From assembly GCA_023634235.1 (NCBI GenBank), contig JAMKCF010000020.1, positions 248,001 through 312,000 of the forward strand: 64,000 nt of DNA, written 5' to 3'. The DNA is from Pisaster brevispinus. Lineage: Eukaryota; Echinodermata; Asteroidea; Forcipulatida; Asteriidae. The stretch's first letter is position 1. Every line of letters begins with the position of its first letter. The position numbers were made by a program, and so were the translations under genes. The notes below the pieces were generated by a model. It saw only the letters and a program-made list of their open reading frames with translations. It was not told the DNA's origin and did not search any database. This document shows positions 1 to 12,260 of this stretch, piece by piece.

Positions 1-550
1 TCATATGCCATGATATTTTGAGCTGGCATGCCACAAGTCCTAGGGGTGTCAATCAACAGGGGTCTGTGATTTGGTTAAAGAACTTTCCTTTGCAATGTCA
101 CAGCCCAAGTTTTTGCCAACCGAGGCTGGAAAACTATGGAAAGCCATAAATGCATAACAAAACCACAATTTGTAACAATGTTACACAATATATTCAGAAA
201 TGTTGAAAGCAAAGCAACCAATCATGGGATGTTAAAGAAAAAAAATTCATTTGAGACTTTGCAGAAATGTTGCTCTAACTCTAGGTCACAACCCTTTTTT
301 ACATGATTGACTATTTTGGTAACATTCAGCCCTCCATGCCAACTAGGGCTGTTTGTTTATCAACAAAAGAAAGGTTTATAACAGATGAGGCTAAAGCAAA
401 ACTCTGCCAATTTGCACACAAGATTGGTATGTTGATAGCCAATGACAGATGAGACCAGATAACACAACTTCATTAACTAAGCAATTAAATAAACTTTACT
501 TACCCCAGGCAATACATAGACATGTTAACAGCACACTTAGATTGAATTGT
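1..550. other. No gene seen; AT-rich flank
   Basis: I see no convincing coding exon here. TRIM-A (minus strand) must continue to the left of its donor at 1483-1488, so its next NHL exon could lie here or outside the window. I could not identify an acceptor followed by a propeller-like frame. Confidence 0.4.
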
Positions 551-1168
551 TTAAAATATGGAAAACATACCCTTTAAACCTCTGAAGAAAAAATGGTCAG
601 CATGTACTGACAATTACCAAGAAGTCATTCCAACCAAACCGGTCTCTCAGTGCAGGGTTTTTATGATTGACTTGAGTTGATCATTTCAAACAAACTTTGG
701 TACAACTATCTCAGATTTGATAGTAGTCTTGGATAGAAATAACTACTTATTTTCATGGCACAGTTTTTGACCGTCACCTGATAACCAATCATGAGTATTT
801 TTTTTCATTGCTTGAACTGAGATTTACAACAGCATTCTCCCCTTACTAGTTGACTCTGTAAGGAACTTACCTTGTGATACTTTGAAACTTTTTTTCTGCT
901 GTCCCTCCTTGTGGTAGATTACCAATTTTTTTTTTACGGTAGCAAATCACGGTAGCAAATCAGTTTTCAGGTATTAAATGTAATCATTTAATATTTCACA
1001 ATGATTGAATACTATGTATTTTTCAAAACACAACCGATGGAATAACCATGCCAACCTGTACAACTTAAGTCAACCTTCCCTTCTGCCTGCTTCATTTGTA
1101 TCCAAATTTGTAAGTCTACATGGTCCTTCTACAGAAATGTATGAAATACGGCAGCTTATCTATTTTTG
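551..1168. repeat. Gene-deleted tandem copy of the TRIM-A locus
   Basis: Positions 551-949 match 1169-1567 almost base for base, including the TRIM-A exon end and its splice donor. Positions 958-1168 match 3345-3555. The two parts are fused, so this is a copy of the 1169-3555 unit that lacks about 1.78 kb, the RING-to-coiled-coil coding region. At the fusion the 13-mer CGGTAGCAAATCA stands twice in tandem (937-949 and 950-962). A few differences in the A part (around 929-936) show it is not a perfect duplicate. Confidence 0.85.
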
Positions 1169-1488
1169 TTAAAATATGGAAAACATACCCTTTAAACCTC
1201 TGAAGAAAAAATGGTCAGCATGTACTGACAATTACCAAGAAGTCATTCCAACCAAACCGGTCTCTCAGTGCAGGGTTTTTATGATTGACTTGAGTTGATC
1301 ATTTCAAACAAACTTTGGTACAACTATCTCAGATTTGATAGTAGTCTTGGATAGAAATAACTACTTATTTTCATGGCACAGTTTTTGACCGTCACCTGAT
1401 AACCAATCATGAGTATTTTTTTTCATTGCTTGAACTGAGATTTACAACAGCATTCTCCCCTTACTAGTTGACTCTGTAAGGAACTTAC

Positions 1489-2755
1489 CTTGTGATACTT
1501 TGAAACTTTTTTTCTGCTGTCCCTCCTTGTCGTAGATTACCACACTGTTTTTACGGTAGCAAATCACTGCCATCTTATCCCCAGATACAGAGGCATCAAT
1601 ATCCCGACTGTATTTGCCACCAAACTCCAAACCAAGCTCCCACCTTGGTTCCTTTGTAATCAGATTACCCAGGGAGATGTCACAAACCCCTGGATTGAAT
1701 CTCAGAAGGGCAAGGGTAGAATCTATCTTGGGTTGATTTTGATCTCTGAGTAATTTCAAGTCCTTACTTATAGTAGGAAAGCGTACAAGAAAGTCAGGCG
1801 CCAACAAAATGTTTCCGATTTCTTTGGCAGTCTGCAGTGATTGCTGTATTTGCTGCGAGTTTACACTCACTGTTTGCTCATATTCCTTCAACTTCTTGTT
1901 CTGATCTTCGTGGATGGTTTTTATTTCATCCATGATGCGTCTCTTTTGAGCTGTTACCTCAGCCATGACCTCATCCGCTCTGTTCTTCACCTCTGCCATG
2001 GTTCTCTCAACTGCAATGTTTAGGTTGTCTTTCAATGTTGAGACAGTTGCTTGAGATTGTTCAAGGTTCTTCAGGATTTCTTCAAGGGGAGTCATGAGTT
2101 GAGCCAATGACTGTTTATACGTGGATGAGACTTGGTTGCAGTCAAAATATTCATGTTGTGGATTACGGTGATCTATGACAGTACAATCTCTACAAATCAT
2201 CACTTCACAGGTTGTACAATAGAACCTCATCACTTCACCTTCATGAGTTTGGCACTCTGGACTACGTTTTTGCATTCTCTTTTTCCTTGCAATCTTCCCA
2301 TCACTAATGTCTTTCAAAGTAGACACTGTGTGGCTTGATAATAAAGGGAATTTCTGGTGCATTTCAATGCAGTTTGCACAGATGATCGTGGGGCAGTCAA
2401 AACAGAAATGTGTTGCCTCGTTGTCCTCTTTGCATAATTTACAAATCAACTTCCTGTTTTCAGATGTGCTGACCTGCTCCAGTTGATGTGCAAGACCAGT
2501 TAAAATGAAGTTAGTCTTGAAATCTAGAACACCTTTCTCAGGAAGTTGTGTCTTCTTTCGACACAACGGACAAATCAACATCTTGGCATCTTTGTAGTTG
2601 GTAGTCTGGTATTCAAGTAAACAGTGTTTACAGAAGCTGTGAAGACAGTCCAGTAGTTTGGGGTCTGTGTACTCCTCTTGGCAAATACTGCACTCTAGAT
2701 AATCCTTTCTGATTTTCTCTAGAGCTGAAGTATGTGCTGGTTCAGAAGCTGCCAT
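1489..2755 (-). CDS. TRIM-A: RING/B-box1/B-box2/coiled-coil/NHL-type protein, 5' coding exon
   Basis: This is the first coding exon of a TRIM-family protein, probably an E3 ubiquitin ligase of the RING/B-box/coiled-coil class. The RING ligands are visible as C22, C25, C37, H39, C42, C45, C62 and C65. B-box1 runs from about C105 to H142. B-box2 has C168, H171, C180, C183, C188, C191, H196 and H201. A coiled coil covers roughly 210-330. The tail from about 370 (GGKYSRDIDASVSGDKMAV) looks like the first blade of a beta-propeller. On the minus strand the frame reaches CACAAG|GTAAGT at 1489/1488, a strong donor, so the open frame running on to 1442 is intron and the propeller continues in exons to the left. 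The ATG at 2755 follows a possible acceptor (TTTCAAG). Two B-boxes set it apart from TRIM-B and TRIM-C. Family assignment is firm; substrate and role (innate immunity or development) are unknown. Confidence 0.85.
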
Positions 2756-3344
2756 ATTGATCTTGAAATATAATTTTAAAAAACATTATAACATGAAAAT
2801 TAAGATTTCTTTCAATTCACAACCTCACCGGCCAGCCGAGCTGTGGGTGGAGCTGATACATAAAGCAACCATTGCAATGTTCGCACCCTCGCTCCGCCAA
2901 CAACCAGGCCGGCCAGTGATGTAGTGAATAGATAGGCATAATTAGGAACAATCCAAAATGGCTGCAGTCAGTAAACATTGAGCGAAGTCAATCTGAGGAA
3001 ATACACAAATTATTTCTTTAAATATGTTTTTAAAATGTTATTTATTTAAACATCCAAAACACCCAGGTCAAGCTAAGAGGTGAGTTAACACATAAGGCAG
3101 GTTTAAACCGCCATGCCGCCTGTAGGGAATGCACCTTGATTTTGTTATTGATAAGCTTTTTTAAAAATGGGTCCGGACGTGTGGCCAAGGATTAAGCTTG
3201 GCCACATAAGTGGGGCTACTAACATTCCAGCAACTATATTGCTCATTTGTTTTTAAGTTAATGTTTTTTGTTGAACTGACTCCGCCCAACATTTTTATGT
3301 AGACGATTGATAGGCCTACTGGATATTATTTATCTTATGTTTAA
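2756..3344. other. Upstream region of TRIM-A, no gene
   Basis: AT-rich, with a GC-richer patch at about 2825-2910 and an AAAATGGC word near 2956 (GCCATTTT on the minus strand, YY1-like). It could hold the TRIM-A promoter or a 5' UTR exon, but nothing decides this. This stretch is absent from the copy at 551-1168. Confidence 0.3.
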
Positions 3345-3555
3345 TCAGTTTTCAGGTATTAAATGTAATCATTTAATATTTCACAATGATTGAATACTAT
3401 GTATTTTTCAAAACACAACCGATGGAATAACCATGCCAACCTGTACAACTTAAGTCAACCTTCCCTTCTGCCTGCTTCATTTGTATCCAAATTTGTAAGT
3501 CTACATGGTCCTTCTACAGAAATGTATGAAATACGGCAGCTTATCTATTTTTGTT

Positions 3556-5559
3556 GTCCCTATTATATATTACAGATTTCTATGGGTTCTACAAGAAAAT
3601 GCATGCTCTGTGGAGATTGAGTGGAATACTGGGTGGAACGAACTTATGTTAAAAAATCAGCAGAACACCTACAGCTCATACTAAAGTGGCCATCTAGTCT
3701 ACAGACAGCACTGCCACTGATCTGAGCAACATTGTCATCAACAAATATCTTCACATACGTACAAAAGAGATAAATAATCTACACCTGTGTATGCAATGAA
3801 ATGTGCTCCTTATTTTGTGCCATTAAAAAAGCTAGTTTGTATGCTATAAACAAAAGATATGGAGCAATTACAGTGATGTTAGTTAAACAATTCAATAAAT
3901 AGAAAATTTTACTACAAAACTATTGCCACCAAAACTATGCTGAAAAAATATCACTGGAATACTCTTTCGAAAAAGACCTGCTCATTCTGCACACATTAAG
4001 CTTTACTATAGGAAAAATAACACCATATTACAAGTATGTAACAAGTGACTATCAGAGGGCTGCCACAAGCGGACTGCCTGCACAAAAGTCCGCCTGACAG
4101 GAGTGGTCCACTGTCATCAGCTGATGGAGGACCGAGCAAGCGGGCGGACATTCATGCCCGCAGTCCGTCGTTGGGAGCCACTGTCAGCCCGCTAGCAGTG
4201 CCGCCGGTGGACAGATAACGGACGGGTCTCCAGATTCTTTATTTATGTTATTTTATGGTGTAAATGTCACTCATAAGTAACGGTGCATCCAAGTAGCACT
4301 TAACAAACGATGATGTAACATTATACATATAACTGGAGGTCATCTGTAGCTATAATAGAAGATACACTTACAACTGCATTTCCCCCAAAATGCATTTCTT
4401 TTACTCAAAAGTCTGAAACAGGGATCCAGATCTTAACAGGTGTACTAAAACGGCATTTCCACCTTTTTATTACCACAATATTTTACAATCCAAGAAGCGT
4501 TAGGGAACAGTATCCTCAGTGCTAGAGAAGTACATCAAAGAACCCTACATACTTATTTTGGAGAAAGGTACAGCATATTTGTTTACCAGGCAGACTTGTA
4601 CAAGTCTGAATTTGAATAAAGGGCTCAGGTTGCTCATCCCTGAATGTACTGCACAAGACATTACCCTCAGTTTGACTCACACAATGTGGAACCAAAAGTC
4701 ATCGCTAATCATGAGAATTAAACCCAACTACTCGTGTCCATCTTTGTTTTCTTTTCTAAAGTGTACTTGGAAAACATTCATTCAAAATATGTAGCCCTAC
4801 TTGGCAAAATAACCCGCTATCTTTAATTCGTGTGTTCAGCCTTATTTATTTCACCGAAAAGTATTACATTTCCTGTCCTTGTCTTCAAAAGGTTGAAGTT
4901 CCCTAATCTCAGTAGTTAATTAAAATTGTGCCTAGTCCAGCAGCCAGCACATGCTATGCACTTCAGGAACACCAGCATTTTAGGGTCTTTATATGGAAAC
5001 TGTCTAGTTGCCGAGTTGGCAGACATGACTAAATGACGAAATGACAACTAAAAGAGGCATATTTAGTTTTATTTCTGTCAAACGTTTCACAGGGTCAGCA
5101 GTATTAGTTCCCCAACGCCTTTGAAAATGAGTAGGATGGTGCCCTACTAGCCAACAATGTATACAACACATACACCCCTCTTGTTAGAGATGGTCACAGG
5201 GGCCAAGTGTTTATGCCTGCATGGTACCCACCCATTTCAAGTTGTGATCATTGATGTATGCCACGGTGCAGTACAGTGTATTGTTGAGAGCAATCTTTGA
5301 AGACGCGCATAGACCTTTGAAAAAAATTATGCAGGGTGTGCCATTTTGATGGCCCGAACTGTATTTGCTGTCTTAAATTCTAAAACTGTGCAGAGATTGC
5401 ACTCACATTTATAGTATAAGGAGTGAGTTAGTTGCGGCACAGGATTTGTGTGAATGAAATGGCACATGCAGTCTCCAGGCAGGATTTGATTGACAATTTT
5501 CCGAAGTAAGAGACTTTGCCTGTAACCAAAGTGCAGTTTTATATTGGTCTTGAACTGAG
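3556..5559. other. Intergenic, with a GC-rich island
   Basis: No supported gene. Positions 4058-4225 are much more GC-rich than their surroundings and repeat words such as AGTCCG and GCCCGC in both orientations, which suggests an old inserted element. The short open frames here have no recognisable content. Confidence 0.35.
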
Positions 5560-5690
5560 CTAAAATGAGGTCCAAGACCAAAGACCAAGACAAAAAAGTC
5601 TGAGAACGTGCATGCTCCGGACCAAGACCACAAAAATTCGGTCTCGAGACTGATTTCCAGACCAAGACCAGTCTCGAACTACAACATTTA
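5560..5690. repeat. GACCAAGACC-rich simple repeat
   Basis: The word GACCAAGAC recurs about five times with imperfect spacing, next to the palindrome GTCTCGAGAC. The run lies just downstream (minus sense) of the LINE fragment and may be part of its tail or a separate insertion. Confidence 0.5.
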
Positions 5691-5788
5691 GTAGTGCAAA
5701 TTTTTAGTGCAAGTTTGTCCCAAACAAAGATAAAAGCCACTTTTGGTAAGGGACTACAAGAAGAAAAATTATTAAATTTGAAAATAAC

Positions 5789-7460
5789 TCAGGGGAGCTG
5801 AATGTAGGAATTGATATTCCTCTTAAAACAGTCCAGATTGTAGGATGGAGGGAAACATGCCCCAGGCAAGGAGTTCCGAAGAGATGCAGTACGTGGAAAA
5901 AAGCTGTTGGAATGGCTCCTTGTTCTACATCTCAGCAAATCAAGAGTGTATGGGTGAGAAGAAGCAGAAAGTCTGGTTTCACGCTCAAGCATCCCGATAA
6001 GAGGGACAAGGTTGGACACACTGGTGGCACATTTACCATGAAAATATCTGTAGAAGAGACAGAGGCTGGCAACAGACCTATGGTGGGAAAGAGGTTGTAA
6101 CATTGATCCCAACACTTCACCAACACGATTAACAATACACTTCTGCACTCTATCTAATAAAGATAAATGACAGGCAGAAGCTCCGGCCCAAATGTGTGAA
6201 CAGCACTCCATTAGGGGACGTATAGTTGTCTTATACAGGTAGAGGGTAGCAATAGCAGGTAAGAACTTCCGAAGTCGGTAAAAACAACCAACTCGCATGA
6301 AAGCACTCTTTGCAATGCCTAAGATATACCTCTCCCAGCTGGCATTGGTGGAGATGTCAAGTCCAAGAAGGCGAAAATCAGCTACCTCAGGCAAAGTCAA
6401 GGGACCAACATGAATAGAAGGAAATGTATCATCTCTTGAGCGAGACAGAGACAAAAGTTTAGTTTTCTTTGCATTGAAGGTTACTAGCCAATCATTCCCC
6501 CACTTAAGCACATTCTCTAACTCATTATTTAGCGAGACACCCACCTCACAGCGAGAAGTGTCCGAACAGTTAGGGGTAACACAGTAGAGGGTTGAATCAT
6601 CAGCATACATGGAGCGCTGAGACAGAACTTCATCGGGCAAATCATTAATGTAAACAAGAAAGAAAGTGGGGCCAAGTACTGAGCCCTGTGGAACACCGGA
6701 ATTGATAGAATGGGTAGGAGAAGATTGACCCTCAAGGACAACCTTAAACTTGTGGTTGGAAAGGAAAGCAGATATTATAGATAACATTCTGCCTGACACG
6801 CCATATGACTTAAGCTTGTGGAGCAGGCCAGTTTGCCATACTTTGTAGAAGGCCTTGGAGATGTCCAATGCTACAACACGAGCCTCACCCCTGTGATCTA
6901 AGGCCCTACTAAAATGATCGGTAATTAGGGAAAGCAGATCACCGGTTGAGCGGGAATGGCAAAACATGAACTGGCAGTCAGTTAGGAGGTCATTGTCCTT
7001 CAGGTATCTAAGCAGCTGTTGATTAACAAAGCATTCAAAGAATCTTAGTTATTATTGGAAGCAGACTAATAGGACGATAATTAGTAGCTTGAGAATGCTC
7101 ACCAAGCACCCATAAAGACAGGAACAAGGGATGCCAAATTCCAAGATGAAGGAAACACAGAGACTGCCCAGCACATATTGAATAGCTTGGCAAGAATGGG
7201 TGAAAGTTCTGGGGAACCCATTTTCAAAACAATTACAGAGATTCCATCAGGGCTTTGGAGGCACCCATGGAATAAATAATCTGGGTGATTTTCCTTGGAG
7301 TGATTAGAGGATCAGATACTGCAGTGACTGTACGTGATGGAAAGGCAGAAAGTGGATGCCCCTCATCACTGAGTGTGGAGTTAGATGCAAAGTTGTCAGC
7401 AAAAAGGTTTGCCTTATCTTGAGGAAAAGTAAGAATTTCGGGACAACATTTTATAAGCAA
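5789..7460 (-). mobile_element. Non-LTR retrotransposon (LINE) reverse transcriptase, decayed
   Basis: The minus strand encodes most of a LINE reverse transcriptase. The 392-codon frame 5789-6967 contains SGVPQGSVLGPTFF, then YADDSTLYC (the YADD catalytic box), and a C-terminal part with LLDRVQKCIVNRVGE and FPPSYNLDCFKRNIN. Upstream fragments in other frames carry NYRPISLLPII (about 7075) and SPDGIS (about 7255), the next conserved RT motifs, so at least two frameshifts (near 7046 and 7255) break the protein. The endonuclease half is missing. The arrangement fits a jockey/CR1-like LINE, but the clade is not decided. It is a dead 5'-truncated copy. Confidence 0.85.
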
Positions 7461-7479
7461 TTTATGACTAAAAGGTGCA

Positions 7480-8345
7480 AAAAATGAAAAAAATCATAAA
7501 AAATCATGTGATGACATCATCATGACGTCATTTCAGAATTTACAAGAACTTGCCAATATCTAGCAACCTTCCAAGTCTCAACAAGATCGCACTGATACGA
7601 CTTCAAAAAGTGCACCTTTAATGCCGCGTCACGTGACCCCTGATGACGTCATCGATCTGAAACTTCACACATAGGATGGCTACCTGACGGTCAACATGTG
7701 TGTAAATTAGTGATTAGTAAATTAGTGATTACACAAAACTTCTCCACACACATCTTCAAAAAGTCCATTTTGAACAGTTTTCAACCTGCCGCTAAAGGGC
7801 GCTCGTGTGTATCGTGACGTCATCGGTATTTTTTTTTAATGCACACCCTTGCCAGACACTAACATCGCTAAAAGCATTTTCATAACATTTAGCACTTTTG
7901 AATTAGGAGGCACTTCCGGTTTCGACCGGAAGGAGAGGTCATGTGAAGTCACGCACACTCAATAAAATGAAGACCTAAGTTATCCCTACACAATCCCACA
8001 AACAGAAACCTACGGTCTCTTGTGGCTGATTTGTTACTGATTTTCAAATATTTAAAATAGAAACCTTTAAGATGACGCCACGTGACAGGTGATGACGTCA
8101 TCATGACATCATTGTTTTGGAATCATCATTGCACCAATGCCTTTCATCACTGAAAGTTTCATTGCAATTGCTTACTAGGAACTATGCAAAAGGACGCATA
8201 GAACGAACGTGCGTTATCTCAATGGCTTATTTTACTGAAACAGACAAATAAAATAAAAAATAATAATAATAATATTAATAAAAAAACCTTTAACGAAGAC
8301 AAGAGCTGTTTCGCAGGGCTGCGCTACGAAACAGCTAAAAAAACA
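7480..8345 (-). repeat. Dispersed repeat with CRE palindromes and terminal hairpin (Helentron-like family, truncated)
   Basis: On the minus strand this begins with a 10-bp stem AGCTGTTTCG..CGAAACAGCT (8307-8339), then a TTATTATT-rich stretch, then several TGACGTCA words (about 7520, 7650, 7815, 8095) and an ACCGGAAG-type palindrome near 7920. The element at 15742-17401 opens the same way: the hairpin stem AGCTGTTCCGA, a T-rich stretch, then TGACGTCA. I therefore place both in one family. The expected 3' hairpin and CTAG end are not visible here; the copy abuts the LINE near 7460. Confidence 0.5.
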
Positions 8346-9669
8346 TTTTTATGTACCAAACATTAACAATCATGATGTGCATTTACCATGAAATGGTACA
8401 CAAATGTTTTATTCCCTATCTATACCTTGTATATAGCAAAACAGTTGTGATGATTTGATCTCAACCATTTTACCCTGAGGGTTAAGATGTTTGTCCTGGC
8501 TCAACAGTGGAATTTATTGCCGGATTAATTTTTGTTGTCACAAAGAAACCCAGACTAAACCTAGTAAAGACAACAAACATTCTCATAACATGCACCAGGA
8601 TTTCTTTTTTCTTTTCAACTAATTGTTGCTTGTGTTTACTGCAAACTGACCTAACCCTTGGCTGTGTGCCACAGACAATAATTGGATTGCAGAATTCTTG
8701 CAATCACCTCCCATGGTGAATCAAGTAAACAATGGTGGCTATGGATCTTTTGTTTGTCGAACAAATTAAACAAGTCTTAAATTGGAGTTTCCAAACAATT
8801 GCCCCCCGCAAAAAGGGTTGTTACAAGCACAGATTGCAGTACTCTTTTTTGTCCCTCTTTGTACGAGCTTACACTGTGGAGTACATTCACAGTGCATGAT
8901 ACACAATACAATGTTTGGGTGTGTTGCCATGAAATAAATAGGCCTACTTCTTGCTTGTTTACAAGTCTTTCAGCAGCATCCCATGCCAGCTTTTACATCA
9001 ATTGAAACTAAAAATAAACTTAGTTTTATATACAGGTTCTCATCTATACTCAGATTACGTATTTCAGAAGCCATACAACCACAGTCAAAGTTTTCACACA
9101 TAAAATGAAAACATTACAGTTTTCAAAATCCGTTGTTGTTTGCAGTCTATAGCAATTGTTTTGTTATGTGCTGGTTGAGCAATTATGTTTCATCTTTATA
9201 CAGCAACCATTTTTGAAACTGCGCAAGTAAGCTTTATATGTATCTACATGTAAGCCTCTCAAGCTAGAGTAGTGAGCAAAGTTTACTCAGTTCTGTACTC
9301 ACCTCATCACTGTGCAGTGTTAACCACTGTCAGTTGTCACACATACCTCTGCAATGTCTGTAGTACTGGCAGAGTTGTCCTTTGATTTGTTGCAAACAAA
9401 CTGAAGTTGTTTCTATGTCAATGCAGGATGCTTTGCACAAGAACTAATACCACAGAAATACGAAACTACATGTACATGTAGCAAGGCATGTACAGCCAGT
9501 GTGTTCCCAGATACAGTGAATGTACATATACAGTATATTTTATTGTGTGCTGGCAATGAAGTTGAGTGTCAAAGGTCAAGCAGCTACCACTGCTGCACGT
9601 CTGGATTGTTATCAATAAATGTGTATGCATACAACTCTATGAGTACAGTGTATACTAAATAAAGAAAAC
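8346..9669. other. Intergenic, no gene seen
   Basis: AT-rich sequence with many TGTACATGTA-like words (about 9470-9540). No supported coding or RNA gene. Confidence 0.4.
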
Positions 9670-10095
9670 TGGTGAACTTGATTGAACTTGAACCTTCATT
9701 GAACCATGTAGTATTTTTCACTCTCTAAAACACCCCTCCAATAATAAAAGATGTCTAGTGAGTCGAGTATCCACAGGCTGAGAAATGTATTTCTATAAAT
9801 TGGGTCCAAATACTTATACTTTTTATTTGACTGGCGCATGGATGACTCCTGGTTATATTTTCTATAAAGTGGATCCTAAATAAGAGTTTCAAGAAAAATG
9901 ATGATAAAATTGCTTGAATCTTTTCTTAACAGGAACAACTGGAAGAATAGGCTCATAGTGACGCAAGATGTGATGTTAAAAGATGAAAACGGGGATTTAC
10001 CTTGATGGTGTAATGTCAGTCTGCAGATTGCTGCAGCTTCAAACTTGATCTTGTTTTTGTCTGTAAAATATAAAAATTCATTATAGTAGAGTGAC
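9670..10095. repeat. Orphan paralogue of the TRIM-B 3' flank
   Basis: The stretch from GAACTTGATTGAA through the exon-like block at 10001-10060 aligns collinearly with 26150-26550, which follows TRIM-B. Here no TRIM gene precedes it. It marks a segmental duplication whose gene has been lost or never came along. Confidence 0.65.
10001..10060 (-). other. Candidate 60-bp exon with a paralogue at 26463-26521
   Basis: On the minus strand the block is bounded by ATTTTACAG (acceptor) and CATCAAG|GTAAAT (donor). One frame is open and reads KNKIKFEAAAICRLTLHHQ. The paralogue reads NKFKFEAPAICRLKLHLQ in the same frame. It could be a small coding exon of an unrecognised minus-strand gene, or a 5' UTR exon (for example of TRIM-A, 7 kb downstream in minus sense). 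I do not recognise the peptide. Confidence 0.4.
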
Positions 10096-10972
10096 CATCG
10101 TTATGTGTACAGAGATTAATAGACAAGTGATAAATCAAGGCACCATAACATCTTCTGAAAAACATAACATTCTATAATGTTTTAACTTACAGAAGACGTA
10201 CTGAGGGTCCTAAGAAAACAGGATTCCAGAAACATCAAAGTAAAAGCAGTGCTTATTTTATGACAACAGTATTTTTACAATGACCATGTTTTATATCAAC
10301 ATATTGGGACAATTGCTTCACACGACTCAGACTCTAACATATTTCTGTAACAGAAGGTTTTTTTACTGACCTCAGATTTTTGGGAAATACTTGTCAGTTT
10401 ACGAATAATAAAAATAATAAAACAATTACTTAACCAGCTACTGTTTTAAAAATACCTTTTAGTGATTTTTTTTTTTATCAAACAAATCTGACTTTTGTAG
10501 TACTCAATAAATAATAACATTAAACAACACGTTTTCAACAAATGTTGTCCAAATATTAAAGTGCTGCTTGCTTTTGAAATGGCCTTCATTAATAACAGTC
10601 ATTTAATGTGAGCAACTCTACAAAGTTTCTTAATATTTTATCTGGCCAATATAGTTTTATAAGTTATCAGTTAGTTGGAGCTAAAATTGCCTTCAATTTA
10701 TTCAGCCATTAAAGATGCCTTCATATTGGAATAATGTCTAACCAAGACCATGTAGGTAACATTCCAGCGGGTAAATCTTACATGTCCAAACCAACTGACT
10801 AAATAAATTCACTTAAATCACTGCGAAAACATAAATGAAAACAACATATTACAAGGAAAGATTTCTTACTGAGATGTGCCTCTTATCAACACAGTACAAA
10901 AAACACAATTATGAGTATTTTCTTAAACCTATTGAACTATTTTTGTTTCTAGTTTTATGTGGCTACCATTAA

Positions 10973-11443
10973 CCCTAACCCCATTAGGGTCTCTCTACAT
11001 ACCCTGCCAAAAACAACAGAATGCAACACAGTTGAAATGAGAACCATGCCAAATGCAACAAAATCAACAAGGGATATTGTTGCAATGTGCAGGCATGCTG
11101 TTTGTGAAAGGACTGAGCAAGGGTGTTTGCCCTGCTAAATGCAAAAGTATATTTAAATGTTTAACTGTTATTATACAGTCTTTTGAATATGATTTGAATT
11201 ATGATTCTTACCTAATAATACATCATACTTTTCAGTACTTTTCCCATAAAAAAAAAGATATTTTGAAATACCTATTATAAGTTGTTCAGATACATTAGAA
11301 GCGCCCAAACCTATATGAAGTCACTTCACTGCTAAATACAACAAATTCAGTCAAAGAATGACATCTGCTTTGACTGCCAAATGCAACAGATCACAACAAC
11401 TATTACCATTTGGTGCATATTGTTGCACTTAGCATGGTTAGGG
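10973..11443. mobile_element. TTAA-flanked MITE with CCCTAACC termini
   Basis: Begins TTAA|CCCTAACCC and ends GGTTAGGG|TTAA, a 471-bp interval with 8-bp terminal inverted repeats and a TTAA duplication on both sides, as in piggyBac-type elements. The interior repeats the word AATGCAACA and has no coding content. The telomere-like CCCTAACC ends are short, so chance is not excluded. Confidence 0.5.
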
Positions 11444-11679
11444 TTAATATAAAAACAAAAAACCCAAGCTAGCTTCACAGCAGTACATCAGTACATATGT
11501 ACAGCAGTACATATGATTGTTGAATTCATAACCATAAGAACAATGAAAGCTTGTGTTTATGAGTTGTATTAATTGAAACATCACTTTTTAATAAGATGCA
11601 ATCGAATCAGTCTGATTATTTATCAAAACGATTGAACTGTTAAGAAAGTGTCTTAACAAACAGTTTTTTTCAAAGATGA

Positions 11680-12260
11680 CTTCTGAATCAAAAACCATGC
11701 AGGTGAGTATTCCAGTATGCTCCAGTGCAAGGTTCAACAACCTGTTACTTATAATTTATGTCTCTGAAGCCCAGAACTATGAAAGGTCTGACCCCAAGAC
11801 TTTGAGGTCAAAGTCATTCCAGTATGTCATGCACTCAATGCAGTGATCCTATGAAAATATGTCACACAGCGTAAAAATAGAATAGGGGATTTCCCCAATA
11901 CATGGGGTGTATGGTGTGCAATAGTTTAACCATGGAGCTACATGTAGGTAACTCTATGGTAATACAATATACAGAAGGGACACCATTCAGTGTGTTGTTC
12001 CAAACATGTAACAGATCATTGCTGGAACACTCTCTCAAACAACTAGTTTTGTTGCTGTGTTTTATGCCATTTTCTTGTAACAAATACTGGTAAGTTACAT
12101 TTGCTTTGCAGTTGTAATTTGTCAATTACTACTACTTCACAGTTTTTTAATTCCATTTAACAAAGTTAAGCATTTTTTTTTTTAACACAAAACATACGCC
12201 AAGGATAATCTTTGCTTTGATTGATCAACTAAGTTCAGGGGCCTTGTTTGGTTCTGGGGC
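11680..12260. repeat. Diverged paralogue of 29290-29990
   Basis: Shares long collinear blocks with 29290-29860 and 30920-31490, for example GGGGATTTCCCCAATA and GTGTATGGTGTGCAATAG. The minus-strand frame through 11862-12125 looks partly conserved but is broken in the other copies, so I do not call a gene. With 9670-10095 it forms a collinear pair with the region downstream of TRIM-B. Confidence 0.65.

Noticed and set aside
5327..5740. 137-codon minus-strand open frame
   Set aside because: Runs through the GACCAAGACC simple repeat; no recognisable protein features.
11862..12125. Minus-strand ORF partly conserved at 29.5 and 31.1 kb
   Set aside because: The paralogous copies break the frame with stops and shifts, so conservation is explained by duplication of non-coding sequence.
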